A stretch of 64,000 nt of DNA from Jiella pelagia (GCF_026898155.1 NZ_CP114030.1:87059-151058); one strand, 5' to 3'. Positions 16,269-29,551 are shown, numbered from the stretch's first letter. Numbers and translations: made by a program. The notes: a model not told the origin generated them from the letters alone.

Positions 16269-17105
16269 ATGTTCCGCCACTCGCCATCCCGAGCGATGAG
16301 AGCGCGTTGTCGTTCTTCAAGAAAGCATTCTGTGATGGCGAGTAGAGGCTTGCAGGATCGGCGGCACGTCGGTGGCATCCGATCGGCAGAGGCAGATATC
16401 CAGCCGCGCAACTCTGGCCGCCCGAGCGGGCAGTCGCTCACGGCAAGGATCGCAATCGGCATTGCCGTCCTCCTCGCCATGGTCGGGCTTTACTGGGGGC
16501 TGTCGGAGTCGGGACTGATGTCGGCGATCGAGTCAAGGGAAGACCTGCGCCGCGAGATCGAGCGCCTCGGCGTGTGGGGTCCATTGGCGATCATCGGACT
16601 GATGGCGGCGGCTATCGTAATGAGCCCGATTCCGAGCGGTCCGATCGCCCTTGTCGCCGGCGCTGCTTATGGGCCGCTTTGGGGAACGGCTTATGTTGCC
16701 ATCGGAGCGGAGACAGGCGCCCTGATCGCCTTCACCATCGCGCGCCATCTCGGCTACGAATGGCTTCGGCGGTGGCCCAGCGCGCAGGCGCTCTTCGATC
16801 GCCTAGGCCAGGACCGATCACAAAATCGGCTGATGGCCATCGTCTTCGCCTCGCGCCTGGTGCCGTTTATTTCCTTTGACGCCGTCAGCTACGTCGCCGG
16901 GCTGACGCCGTTGTCGTTCTGGCGGTTTGCCATTGCGACCGTCACAGGGATCGTACCGCTGAGCTTTGCGTTCGCCTATTTCGGCGAGCAGGCTTTCTCG
17001 GCCAATTCCGAGCGCCTCATGCTCCTCCTTTTATTGGCCGGCGGCATTACGCTTCTCCCGATGGCTGTGAAGCTGATGCGCAATCACATGCGCAAGGGCA
17101 GATGA
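16269..17105 (+). CDS. TVP38/TMEM64 (VTT) family membrane protein
   Basis: 278 residues if it starts at 16269; ATG 16335 is an alternative because the first 50 residues are low-complexity. Membrane segments ARIAIGIAVLLAMVGLYWG and onward, with the VTT (DedA-like) signature MSPIPSGPIALVAGAAYGPLWGTAY and FASRLVPFISFDAVSYVAGL. Function of bacterial TVP38 proteins is poorly known. It begins 5 bp after ccdA and is probably co-transcribed with it. Confidence 0.85.
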   Translation: MFRHSPSRAMRARCRSSRKHSVMASRGLQDRRHVGGIRSAEADIQPRNSGRPSGQSLTARIAIGIAVLLAMVGLYWGLSESGLMSAIESREDLRREIERLGVWGPLAIIGLMAAAIVMSPIPSGPIALVAGAAYGPLWGTAYVAIGAETGALIAFTIARHLGYEWLRRWPSAQALFDRLGQDRSQNRLMAIVFASRLVPFISFDAVSYVAGLTPLSFWRFAIATVTGIVPLSFAFAYFGEQAFSANSERLMLLLLLAGGITLLPMAVKLMRNHMRKGR

Positions 17106-17271
17106 TCGGCCCGCCGACACTGATGGACGGCCGCCGTTCTGTCGGATGTCTCACGACATATCCGAACGCTACGCCCCCTTCGGCGGCAAGACTTGCGAGA
17201 GGCGCAGAACTCTTCAACATGGGCGCACCCTATCTGTTGGACAGCCGAATGACTGCAAAGGAACTCAGAAG

Positions 17272-17388
17272 ATGATGATGATGGACGGAATGGGCTGGAT
17301 GATGGGCGGCATGGCGCTCGTCTGGATACTGGTCCTAATCGTGCTTGTGCTCGCGATCATAGCACTCGTCAAATACTTGAAAACCTGA
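17272..17388 (+). CDS. Small single-pass membrane protein
   Basis: 38 residues: MMMMDGMGWMMGG, then a strongly hydrophobic helix (ALVWILVLIVLVLAIIALV) and KYLKT. AGGAA lies 8 nt before the first ATG. Met-rich N-terminus plus one helix is common for small proteins in copper loci, many of which lack an assigned role. Longer in-frame extensions start upstream without an RBS. Confidence 0.65.
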   Translation: MMMMDGMGWMMGGMALVWILVLIVLVLAIIALVKYLKT

Positions 17389-17425
17389 CGTCCTGGCGAC
17401 TGTCGCTATTCGGAGCGCAAGAAAA

Positions 17426-19964
17426 ATGAACGACAGGGAAATCGTCATCATCACCGGAAGCAGCGGCTTTATCGGATCGGCGGTGATCGACACGTTGTCC
17501 GAGCGTTTCACGCTCGTCGGTTTCGATCGCGAGACTTCGCCGCACCCGCCGGCGGCGGCCGAGTGTGTCTGCATCGATGTGACCTCGACTGAGAGCATCG
17601 AGGCCGCCCTCAAGCGGGTACGTGTGGCACACGGTAGTCGCATCGCTTCGGTCATCCATCTTGCCGCTTATTTCGACCTGAGTGGCCAGCCAAACTCGAA
17701 ATACGATGAGGTGACGGTCCGCGGCACCGAAAGGCTTTTGCGCGGTCTTCAGTCGTTCGAGGTCGAGCAGTTCATTTTCGCCAGCACCATGCTGGTCCAT
17801 GCGCCGGGCGCGAAGGGTAAGCCGATCGACGAGGATTGGCCGCTCGACCCGAAGCTTCCCTACCGAGAGTCGAAGATCCGCACCGAGGCTCTGATCCGGG
17901 AGCAGCGGGGCTCCATTCCTGTCGTCATGGTGCGCCCTGCGGGCGTTTACGACGACATCTGTCATTCGGCATTCCTGTCTCGTCAGATCGCGCGGATCTA
18001 CGAGCGCCAAATCACCGGCCACGTCTATCCGGGCGACCTCGATGCTGGGCAGCCGTTCTTGCATCTCGATGATCTAACCGATGCTTTGCTGCAGATCGTC
18101 GAGCACCGGAAGGAGCTGCCGACCGAGCTGCCGCTCCTTCTGGGCGAGAGCGAAACCTTGACCTTCGGTGAGCTTCAGCGCGAGATCGGGCGGCTGATCC
18201 ATGACGAGGACTGGGGGACCCAGCAGATCCCGAAGGGATTGGCCAGGACCGGCGCTTGGGTCGAGAGCGAGATCTTGGACGAGGATCCGTTCATCAGGCC
18301 GTGGATGGTCGACATCTCCGACGACCACTACGAGGCTCGACATTTCCAGTGCCCGCGAGCATGTCGGCTGGGAGCCGAAGCACTCCATTCGTGACACGCT
18401 CCCGAAGATGATCTCGGCCCTCAAAGCCGATCCTGTCGGATGGTATCGCGCAAACAAGCTGAATGCCGCAAAGGTGGCGGCGAAACAGAAGGAATCCGGC
18501 TCGAACGAGGAGACTTCAAGGAATCCCGCCCAGCATCAAGATATGATGCACGAACATATGCAGGGCATGCGGCAGATGCACTTCAATATGCTCTGGGTAC
18601 ACTTCCTGAATATTCTGCTGGGTGCCTGGCTTGCGACAAGCCCCTTCGTCTTCGGTACGTTCGCCGAGGACACATTCAGAGAGGCTGTCGTGCAGGTCTC
18701 GCAGGAGCGCGGCCTTTGGGAGCCCTCCTTTCGGAGCACCCTCACCGCCTGGAACGACGTCATCAGCGGCCTTATGATCATGGCCTTTGGTGCTCTGTCG
18801 CTTTCATATCGCCTGAGCTGGGCCCAGTGGGCCAACACTGCGGTCGGTATCTGGCTCCTTTTTGCGCCGCTTATTTTCTGGACGCCGAGCGCTGCGGTCT
18901 ATGCCAACGATACCTTTGTCGGCGCCCTGGTCATCGCCTTCGCCATTCTTGTGCCGATGATGCCGGGAATGAGCATGGCGGGCATGATGGACTCGTCCGA
19001 TACGCCGGCCGGCTGGACCTACTCGCCATCAACTTACCTGCAGCGGCTGCCGATCATTGCGCTGGGCGCATTCGGCTTCCTGATCTCCCGCACGCTCGCC
19101 GCGTACCAGCTCGGTCATATCGACTTTGTCTGGGAGCCCTTCTTTTCGGGGGACGCGATCCGAAACGGCACCGAATACATCATCACCTCCGACGTGTCTC
19201 GTGCCTGGCCGATCGCCGATGGGGGCCTGGGGGCCACAACCTACATGTTCGAGGTGTTGATGGGGGTCATGGGCGGTCGTGCTCGCTGGCGCACCATGCC
19301 CTGGATGGTGGCCGCTTTCGGCATCATCGTCGTACCCCTCGGCGTTGTATCGATCTACTTCATCATCATCCAGCCGATCGTCATCGGCACTTACTGCACC
19401 CTATGCCTCGTCGCGGCGCTGGCGATGCTGATCATGATTCCCTACTCGCTCGACGAACTCGTCGCCATGGGTCAGTTCCTGGTGCAGAGCCACCGGCGGG
19501 GAGAGCCATTCTGGCGCACCTTCTTCATGGGCGGCGCTGACCCGCTCGGCGGAAAAGACAAGAAGCCGGGCTTTCAGGCGCCCATTCCCGACGCAATCGC
19601 CTCTGCAGTCCGTGGAGTTACGATACCCTGGACGCTTGTTGCGAGCGTAATTCTCGGTGTCTGGCTCATGTTCAGCCGTCTTGTCTTCGGCAAGGTTGCA
19701 CCAATGGCGGACAGCGACCACCTCGTCGGGGCGCTGATTATCACCGTGGCCGTGATCGCCATGGCCGAGGTTGCCCGGCCTCTACGTTTCATCAACGTTG
19801 CATTTGGCCTGTGGCTGATCGTTTCGCCATGGCTCCTCGACGGCGCGGGATGGGCCGCATCCTTGATGAGCATCGTCGTTGGCGTGGCTGCTATCGGATT
19901 GAGCCTGCCTCGAGGCTCTCGTAGCAAGGAGCACTACGGCAGTTGGGACCGTTATATCGTCTGA
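17426..19964 (+). CDS. NAD-epimerase/SPW/VKOR fusion protein (frameshifted as read)
   Basis: About 845 residues after removing one G from GAGGCTC at 18332-18338, which joins ISDDHYE to LDISSAREHVGWEPKHS, the expected end of an extended SDR. Domain order: NAD-dependent epimerase (TGSSGFIGSAV at residues 10-20; YRES near 150), a Met/His linker (HQDMMHEHMQGMRQMH), SPW-type helices (GAWLATSPFVFGT, GIWLLFAPLIFWT), a VKOR-like section with YCTLC and flanking helices, then another SPW pair ending YGSWDRYIV. VKOR domains reoxidise or transfer disulfides. A soluble epimerase fused to a membrane VKOR is unusual but the joined frame is uninterrupted over 2.5 kb. Confidence 0.8.
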
Positions 19965-20141
19965 TGACCCCGGCCCACATACTCGCGCAGAATTCAGCCG
20001 CGGCAATCATGCCGAGGACGACGATAGTACCTGAGCTTGGCTCAGTTGCGGCCCCTCACGAAACCCTTCGAGGCCGCACATCTGCGTGGCCCTCCATCTC
20101 CAGGGGCCAAGCGCCGGCAGCCCCGAAAGGACGTGAGCATC

Positions 20142-22509
<2,368 letters not shown>

Positions 22510-22589
22510 CTGCACCGACATCGTCCGAACGCCCCACGCATTCCGGTGCGCGGAAGGCCAGCGGGCCTCCAGATAGGGAGATCCGAGCA

Positions 22590-23742
<1,153 letters not shown>

Positions 23743-23798
23743 CCAGTGCTCTGAAGGAGTGAGAAAGCAGCGCTTGCAACCGCATCAGCGGCTTTCCT

Positions 23799-24086
23799 TC
23801 ACCTGCAGATTTTCTCGAAGATGCCGACAAGCTCGCGAAACTTCTCCCGCTGCGCTTCTGGATTGGTCGAGGCGATCGCTTCCTCCACGCAGTCGTCTGC
23901 ATGGTCCTCAAGAATGAGGACTTCCACCTGGGCTAGCGCGGAACGGATGGCCAAGGTCTGGTTGAGGATGTCCACGCAGTAGCGGTCATCCTCGATCATC
24001 CGGATGACGCCACGGACCTGTCCTTCAAGCCTGGCGAGGCGTTGCAGGGCTGCATGCTTGCGATCTCTCATTGCGTCGCTGCTCAT
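23799..24086 (-). CDS. CsoR/FrmR-family metal-sensing repressor
   Basis: 95 residues, all-helical. Ligand pattern C-H-C: RYCVDIL (helix 2 start) and EDHADDCV, as in Cu(I)-sensing CsoR. Such repressors release DNA on binding Cu(I). A perfect palindrome matching CsoR operators lies 78 bp upstream at 24164-24180, between this gene and the divergent cytochrome c gene, so autorepression and control of the plus-strand unit are likely. Confidence 0.88.
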   Translation of the reverse strand: MSSDAMRDRKHAALQRLARLEGQVRGVIRMIEDDRYCVDILNQTLAIRSALAQVEVLILEDHADDCVEEAIASTNPEAQREKFRELVGIFEKICR

Positions 24087-24163
24087 TCGTCGGCTGCCGA
24101 AAAACCCATAACGGCTTCAGAAGGTTTCAGGGAACACCGGAAGATGAAACCCGTTGAGGTCTG

Positions 24164-24180
24164 ATACCCCGGAGGGGTAT
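24164..24180. promoter_or_regulatory. CsoR-type operator palindrome
   Basis: ATACCCC-GGA-GGGGTAT, a perfect inverted repeat with G/C tracts flanked by AT, the known CsoR/RcnR-family operator type. It sits between the divergent regulator (23799-24086) and the cytochrome c gene (24247). Confidence 0.8.
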
Positions 24181-24246
24181 GGGCGGACGCCCCCGAAGTG
24201 AACCAGAGCATCGAGCGGAACGAGCGACACTAGCGGGAGAGAATGC

Positions 24247-24855
24247 ATGACGAAGAAGTTTGGAGCCGGCCTCGCGCTGGGCATCGTCGGGACCCTCCTG
24301 ATAGCTGTCGCCGTCTGGCTGACCGTCGCCTACACGGGCGCTTACAACGTCGCTGCGTCGGATCAGCATGCTGATGTGGTCCGGTGGACGCTCGACACCA
24401 CGATGCGGCGTTCGGTGGCCAGTCGCGCCGGCGGGGTAGAGCTACCAGAGAATGTCTCCGAGAACCTCCTCGCCGAGGGCGCAGGCCACTACTCGGAGAG
24501 CTGCGCCCATTGCCACGGAGCGCCGGGCAGTGAGCCTGCGGAATGGTCGCGGGGCATGCGACCCGAGCCGCCGCATCTGGTGGAGGCTGCCAGCGAGTGG
24601 ACGCCGGAGGAGATCCACTGGATCGTCAGCAACGGCATTAAGATGTCGGGCATGCCGGCTTTCGGCAAAAGCCACTCGCCCGAGGCGATCGTTGCGCTTA
24701 CCGCCTTCGTCAGCGCGCTCCCCGGATTGACAGCCGATGATTACGCGAGGCTGAGCGGCTCCGCTGAGGATCATGCGGAGCAGCCGCAAGCTGGTACCGA
24801 AGACGGATCAAACAGAGAGCCGGAGGGCGGAGCTCCGGAATCCCCCCTCCAATAG
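24247..24855 (+). CDS. Membrane-anchored cytochrome c
   Basis: 202 residues. N-terminal helix (GLALGIVGTLLIAVAVWLTVAY) serves as anchor. Single haem site CAHCH (Cys86, Cys89, His90), Met ligand in KMSGMPAFGKSH. PEPPHLVEA follows the haem site as in the 12565-13017 cytochrome. Acidic C-terminal tail (EDHAEQPQAGTEDG). Position behind a CsoR palindrome suggests copper-induced expression. Confidence 0.85.
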   Translation: MTKKFGAGLALGIVGTLLIAVAVWLTVAYTGAYNVAASDQHADVVRWTLDTTMRRSVASRAGGVELPENVSENLLAEGAGHYSESCAHCHGAPGSEPAEWSRGMRPEPPHLVEAASEWTPEEIHWIVSNGIKMSGMPAFGKSHSPEAIVALTAFVSALPGLTADDYARLSGSAEDHAEQPQAGTEDGSNREPEGGAPESPLQ

Positions 24856-24870
24856 CTTATTCCAGCAGGA

Positions 24871-25743
24871 ATGCGAGACATGTCCTACATCCGTTTCGGC
24901 CTGATGATCCTCACCTCCACGGTGGTGATGTTCATCCTGATGTACCTGAACACCTACGCTTGGGAGCACGTCTTCTTCTCCGAGACGCGCACCTACATGG
25001 CGATCATGATGGGCGCGACCATGGCGGTGATCATGCTCGCGTACATGCTCGGCATGTATTCCAACAAGCGGCTGAACATCGCGATCTTCGCCGGCTCCGT
25101 GATCGTCTTTGCGCTCTCGCTGTGGCTCGTTCGCAGCCAGGTCACGGTGTCCGGGCCGAGCTACATGCGGGCGATGATCCCGCACCACTCGATCGCCATC
25201 ATGACGTCGGAGCGAGCGCAGATCCGGGATCCGCGCGTGCGAAAGCTCGCCGACGAGATCATCGAGGCGCAGCGTCGTGAGATTGCGGAAATGCGGTATC
25301 TCATCGCAGAGGTTTCCAATGGCAACACCGTGGAGAGCATCTACCAAGACCCGCCGGCCGAGCCAGGTAGCGTGGAAGACGCGCTCGCGAATATGCTGAT
25401 CTCTACCCTCGACCTTGCGCCCATGCCGGAAGCCGAAGCCGACCGAGTGCTTGATGCTGCCGCGCGCTGCACCTTCAATCGTAGCCCCGAGACCGACCCT
25501 GTCCTGTGGGCTGCCCAGGACGGTGGCGCAGCGACCATGAAGCTGAACGGCATTCTCGTCAGTCTCGACGCGACCGGCGAGCCGCAGGATGGCGCCGCGG
25601 AGTTCTCGGCGCCTGGCGCCACGGTTACCGTCCGGCCGCTCGGCGACGAAGCCGACTGGCGCCAGAATGCTGAACTCGTCTTCCAGCTCGATCAGGGTTT
25701 CAGGGTCGGCTATCGCGGCTTCTACGGCTGTGAGGCGAACTGA
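24871..25743 (+). CDS. DUF305 membrane protein
   Basis: 290 residues from ATG 24871 (ATG 24880 also possible). Three N-terminal helices (LMILTSTVVMFILMYLNTY, MAIMMGATMAVIMLAYMLGMY, IAIFAGSVIVFALSLWLV), then DUF305 with GPSYMRAMIPHHSIAIMTSERA and a helix IIEAQRREIAEM. The C-terminal 120 residues (from about 185) are an uncharacterised extension with two cysteines. DUF305 is ferritin-like and frequent in copper loci. It follows the cytochrome by 15 bp. Confidence 0.85.
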   Translation: MRDMSYIRFGLMILTSTVVMFILMYLNTYAWEHVFFSETRTYMAIMMGATMAVIMLAYMLGMYSNKRLNIAIFAGSVIVFALSLWLVRSQVTVSGPSYMRAMIPHHSIAIMTSERAQIRDPRVRKLADEIIEAQRREIAEMRYLIAEVSNGNTVESIYQDPPAEPGSVEDALANMLISTLDLAPMPEAEADRVLDAAARCTFNRSPETDPVLWAAQDGGAATMKLNGILVSLDATGEPQDGAAEFSAPGATVTVRPLGDEADWRQNAELVFQLDQGFRVGYRGFYGCEAN

Positions 25744-26203
25744 CGATCAAGGAGATCGAGTTCCTCGAATGGAGGCTTCACAAGGCTTTGGATCAGAGCG
25801 GAAAATCCGCGTCACTCTACCGGATGGTCATGCCCGACCACATCTGCCCCTACGGGCTGAAGTCAAAGGATCTGCTCGAACGACAGGGTTTCGCGGTCGA
25901 AGATCACCATCTGAAGACCCGCGAGGAGATCAATGCCTTTAAGAGAGAGCACGGGGTCGACACCACCCCGTAGACCTTCATTGATGGCGCACGGATCGGC
26001 GGCTACGACGACCTGCGCGAGGATTTCGGGCAGCAGGTCAAGGACGCCGACGAGACCAGCTACCAACCGGTCATCGCGATCTTCTCGGTCGCGCTCCTCA
26101 TGGCCCTCGCCGTCAGCTGGTACACGTTCGGCGCTCGACTTCATCACCCCGCTTCAGTTCGAAAGGCAGGCCGCGTAAAATCGAGAACGCTCTCCACGAA
26201 CGC
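25744..26203 (+). pseudogene. Glutaredoxin-MauE membrane protein, 5' part (decayed, IS-interrupted)
   Basis: Reads a glutaredoxin-like domain (SASLYRMVMPDHICPYGLKSKDLLERQGF) with CPYG active site region, then TTP followed by an in-frame TAG at 25972 where the family has Gln (TTPQTFIDGARIGGYDDL). A further 1-nt shift near 26126 and a TAA near 26176 follow. No clear ATG exists; reading begins just after the DUF305 stop. The element at 26204-27946 then interrupts it. The 3' part resumes at 27947. Confidence 0.75.
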
Positions 26204-27946
26204 GGCTCTTGCGCAAAGTGTGTGGTTTCATGTTGCCAGAAGCAACCTGCGGCGGAGTAGATCGAGGCTCCCGCGGCCATACATCGAGCGCTTCAGAAGC
26301 TTGAGCCTGTTGACCTGGCCTTCGACCTGAGCGTTGCTCCAGCCGGTTCGCAGAGCCGCATAGATAGCAGCGCCGTCCTGGTCGAGCCCCGCAGCGAAGG
26401 TCTCGACGGCGTGCACGCCGCAGTTCTTCGCGTCGAGAAGCCAAGCGTCGAAGACTGGACCGGCATCGCGGGACCTAATTCCGACGCGGCGCACGAGATC
26501 GACAAAGCGGCGAACTAGTCGGACCACCATGGCGGCTTCACGATCCTGACCGATCTGCTGGATCGCGGCGACGTCCTCGGTCGATCTCGTCTCGGGCGCC
26601 CGGACAATCAGCCACGCAAGCTGCTTTGGCGACGGAAGCGCCGATGGCCGCCGGGCTTCGACGCTCGGTAGAGCATCATTGCGTGGCCGGTGCGGCGCAT
26701 GCTTCGATGGAGCCGTCCGGTGATCCTGAAGCCAGAGATGGATCTGCTTGGGCGAGCCGGAATAGCCAAACTCTTTGCATTCGCGCCAGAGCTGCAGGCC
26801 ATTCTCGCAACCGTCCGCCAGCCGCGCCTCCAGCATCGGCAGAAACGGATCGATCATGCTTCTTCCGAGCCTCGGCGCCGCGCGCTCGGGAAAGGCTTCG
26901 GCATAGGCGAACTTGCGCACGGTCGTAGGGGACAAGCCCGTCGCGCGGGTGATCGCCATCAGCTTCTCGCCGGTGAGATGACGTCGGCGAACATCCTCAT
27001 ACTGGGCCATGCGCCGCGCCCGGCTGTCGGCGGCCACCGCCGCGTCCGATCGAATACGCCTGAAACTCTTCAGCCGGATGGCTTTGTTCGTCTTTCGCAG
27101 GGGCAGCACGGGAAGTCGCCGCAAATGCGCGTGGGCACCAGCAGCCCAGCGCTCAACCATCTGCCGCGCATTATAAAGCAAGTGCCATCGATCGGCGACC
27201 TGGACCGCGCCCGGGGCGCCGATGGTGATGGCGCGCCGATATTCGGTCGAGCGATCCCGTGCGACGATTTCGACACTGGGCCTCTGGTTGAGCCAGTCGC
27301 TCACTGTTCTCGCGGTGCGATCGGGCAAGAGATCAATTGGGCGATGGCGCTCGAGATCGACGATGATCGTGCCATAGCGCAGCCGCTTCTTCATGGCCCA
27401 ATCATCGACGCCGATGACGGTGGGCTTCGGCGGGACCGGCTGCGGCATTCGGCGGACAAGACGCAGGATCGTGTCGCCGCTCGCCGGCATCGCAAGCTCT
27501 CGCGCAAGGCGACCGCCTGCTGCGCCGCCGAGTGCAATCCCGATCTTCGCCTGCGCCTTGGCAAGCCGCCTGGTTCTCCGCGCCGACGGCGCAACCAGCA
27601 ACGGTAACGGCTCGGCGAAGGTTCGGCGTCGGCAACAGGTGTTCCGGCAGGCATATCGCCGAATCCGAAGATCGAGCCTGACCTGCCGTCCGGCAATGGG
27701 CAGATCGCTGGGGCGGCGACAATAATAACCATGCACGACCCTCGATCGCCGCCGGCATTCCGGGCAACATGCCCCATCATGCCGTCCGCGCAACAAAATG
27801 GTCAGTCCCGCCTGTCCTTCGCGCCGAGCTCCGTCGCAAAGGCAGCCGGACATTATGGAAAGCTGAAGCATCGTTCCTCCACCGCATCGTCTGCGGTGTC
27901 AGAAAGAGTCGCGACGCCTCACGACCACACAAAGTGCGCAAGAGCC
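26204..27946 (-). mobile_element. Complete ISL3-family insertion sequence
   Basis: Terminal inverted repeats of 23 bp (GGCTCTTGCGCA..TGTGTGGT at the left end; the right end is its complement with three mismatches) at 26204-26226 and 27924-27946. An 8-bp target duplication ACGAACGC flanks it at 26196-26203 and 27947-27954, as expected for ISL3. One transposase fills the element. Confidence 0.93.
26228..27871 (-). CDS. ISL3-family transposase
   Basis: 547 residues. N-terminal zinc-finger-like cysteines (CCPEC, CRNTCCRRRTF), an HTH region, then the DDE domain (IGVDDWAMKKRLRYGT, IVARDRSTEYRRAI, QVADRWHLLYNARQ) and a C-terminal segment NAQVEGQVNRLKLLKRSMYGR with the catalytic Glu region. Full length and uninterrupted, so probably active. 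About 70% similar by eye to the partial transposase at 63543-64000. Confidence 0.92.
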   Translation of the reverse strand: MLQLSIMSGCLCDGARREGQAGLTILLRGRHDGACCPECRRRSRVVHGYYCRRPSDLPIAGRQVRLDLRIRRYACRNTCCRRRTFAEPLPLLVAPSARRTRRLAKAQAKIGIALGGAAGGRLARELAMPASGDTILRLVRRMPQPVPPKPTVIGVDDWAMKKRLRYGTIIVDLERHRPIDLLPDRTARTVSDWLNQRPSVEIVARDRSTEYRRAITIGAPGAVQVADRWHLLYNARQMVERWAAGAHAHLRRLPVLPLRKTNKAIRLKSFRRIRSDAAVAADSRARRMAQYEDVRRRHLTGEKLMAITRATGLSPTTVRKFAYAEAFPERAAPRLGRSMIDPFLPMLEARLADGCENGLQLWRECKEFGYSGSPKQIHLWLQDHRTAPSKHAPHRPRNDALPSVEARRPSALPSPKQLAWLIVRAPETRSTEDVAAIQQIGQDREAAMVVRLVRRFVDLVRRVGIRSRDAGPVFDAWLLDAKNCGVHAVETFAAGLDQDGAAIYAALRTGWSNAQVEGQVNRLKLLKRSMYGRGSLDLLRRRLLLAT

Positions 27947-28130
27947 ACGAACGCGGAGCAAGTCCTACCTCCTGGCGCGGCGCTGGATGCGCTACAGATA
28001 TATCTATCCATTCGGCGAGGCGCTGGCGGGCATCCTAACGGTGGCCGGGGCGCTGATCTGCATTGCTGCACCGGTCGCGCTCTTCATTGGAACCGTGGGC
28101 GCGGTCTCGGTCTTCAACCGCCGGCATAGG
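27947..28130 (+). pseudogene. MauE/DoxX-like membrane protein, 3' part after the IS
   Basis: After the target duplication, the frame reads SKSYLLARRWMRYRYIYPFGEALAG and LICIAAPVALFIGTVGAVSVF, the membrane domain of the glutaredoxin-MauE fusion whose 5' part ends at 26203. Family similarity stops after VSVF; the rest of the membrane domain is missing and unrelated DNA follows. Confidence 0.7.
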
Positions 28131-28232
28131 CGCCGTAGACCCGCGCCGGATCGGCGGGGCTGACCGTCAGCTGGTGGAAGTCCACCGGGCCGTTCACGCC
28201 CGGCGAGACCTGCTGCCGGGTCTGGCTCCGAT
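28124..28232 (-). pseudogene. Fragment of a BNR/glycosylhydrolase-like gene
   Basis: The minus strand reads GPVDFHQLTVSPADPARVYGAYAG, the N-terminal blade segment typical of exported BNR/F510-type propeller proteins. Only about 35 codons remain, fused to the MauE fragment on one side and to the IS110-associated DNA on the other. It marks a deletion junction. Confidence 0.4.
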
Positions 28233-28519
28233 CCACGGAGGTTGTATTAACTCAAAAAACGTATGGCTCGCCCCGCCTGCAAGCGACTTTTTGACGGCTT
28301 TTCAGTCTGCGCCAACGTATCCGGTCTCGGGGCCATGATCCTCCCCGGCCAAGATGGAGCTTTCGCACGTACCGATCCTCATAAACACCTCGGCGTCTGG
28401 CGCCATTTTTTTGGTCAGGATGCCGGTACGCCGTTCGACTGTCAGGCCATCTTTCCAGTCCACTCACAGACAACGCCGGCCTGAAGGATACCCTCCCTCC
28501 CGGCCGATCTCTGATCATC
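28233..28519. other. Flank of the IS110 element; no gene seen
   Basis: I see no supported coding sequence. It probably contains the left end of the IS110-family element; IS110 ends lack strong inverted repeats, so the boundary cannot be set from sequence alone. Confidence 0.4.
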
Positions 28520-29551
28520 TCATCCGGCTGACGGCGACGCAGCCATCTCGAAGGGGCGGCCGCTTCTCAGCACCGCCCAGATGATCCTGGCCATCTTCGC
28601 CGCCAGCGCGACGACGGCTGTGTTCATGTGCGCTCGCGACAGCAATCCACGCAGCCACTCGCCCATCGGCGTCTTCCCCTTGGCCAGAGATGGCAGCGCC
28701 GCTCGCGCTCCATGGATCAGCATTCGCCGGAGATAGCCGTTGCCGCGTTTGGTGATCCCCAGAAGTCGCGGCTTGCCCCCGGTCGTCATCTGTCGAGGGA
28801 CGAGACCGAGCCAGGCCGCGAGGTCACGGCCACGGCCAAACGTCTCGGCCTTTCCGATCGAAGCGACGAAGGCGGTCGCATTCAATGGGCCGATCCCCGG
28901 TATCGTCGACAGCAGCCTCATCGATGCATCGGTGCGGGCGAGGTCCGCGAATTCCGCATCGAGGGCCCCGATCCGGTTGTCGAGGGCGCGCCATTCGTCC
29001 CGCATATCCTCGATCAGCACCCTCATCCGACGGCCGATCGCCGTCTCTTCGGCGAGAAGCTGTTCCAGCCGAAGTTGAAGCTTGCGCCGCCCCTTGGCGA
29101 TCACGATCCCCCGCTCGAGCAAGATCGCCCGAAGCTGGTTGATCAGAGCCGTGCGCTCCCCAACAAGCCGATCTCGAGCCCGGTGCAGGCTCTGCATGTC
29201 GAGCTGTTCGTCGCTCTTCAGATCAACGAAGCGCATCGTGGGACGGGTCGCGGCTTCCGCGATCGCCTCGGCATCCCGATCGTCGTTCTTCTGCGCTTTC
29301 ACGTAGGGCCGGACATATTCGGGCGACATCAACCGGACATCGTGGCCCTGCTCGCAAAGCTGGCGGCCCAGATGGTGGGTGCCGCAACAGGCTTCCATTG
29401 CCATCACGCAGGCCGGCATGCCCGCCGCCAGCTTCGATACGCTGTCCCGACGCATTCGGCGCCTCAGCACCACTTTCCCAGCCTCATCAAGGCCGACAAC
29501 GCTGCAAACGTCCTTTCCAAGATCGATACCAAGAACCCTGATCTCATTCAT
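28520..29551 (-). CDS. IS110-family transposase (DEDD), copy A
   Basis: 343 residues. N-terminal RuvC-like DEDD domain (VLGIDLGKDVCSVVGLD, MAMEACCGTHHLGR, KAQKNDDRDAEAIAEAA) and C-terminal transposase-20 domain (LLSTIPGIGPLNATAFVASIG, AAWLGLVPRQMTTGGKPRLLGITKRGN). Intact. It is related to, but clearly distinct from, the copy at 55873-56886. Confidence 0.93.
   Translation of the reverse strand: MNEIRVLGIDLGKDVCSVVGLDEAGKVVLRRRMRRDSVSKLAAGMPACVMAMEACCGTHHLGRQLCEQGHDVRLMSPEYVRPYVKAQKNDDRDAEAIAEAATRPTMRFVDLKSDEQLDMQSLHRARDRLVGERTALINQLRAILLERGIVIAKGRRKLQLRLEQLLAEETAIGRRMRVLIEDMRDEWRALDNRIGALDAEFADLARTDASMRLLSTIPGIGPLNATAFVASIGKAETFGRGRDLAAWLGLVPRQMTTGGKPRLLGITKRGNGYLRRMLIHGARAALPSLAKGKTPMGEWLRGLLSRAHMNTAVVALAAKMARIIWAVLRSGRPFEMAASPSAG

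Noticed and set aside
20031..20045. CTGAGC-TTG-GCTCAG dyad upstream of the Cu ATPase as a CueR operator
   Set aside because: The arms are perfect but no -35/-10 pair with a 19-bp spacer can be placed around it, and the sequence does not resemble CueR sites.
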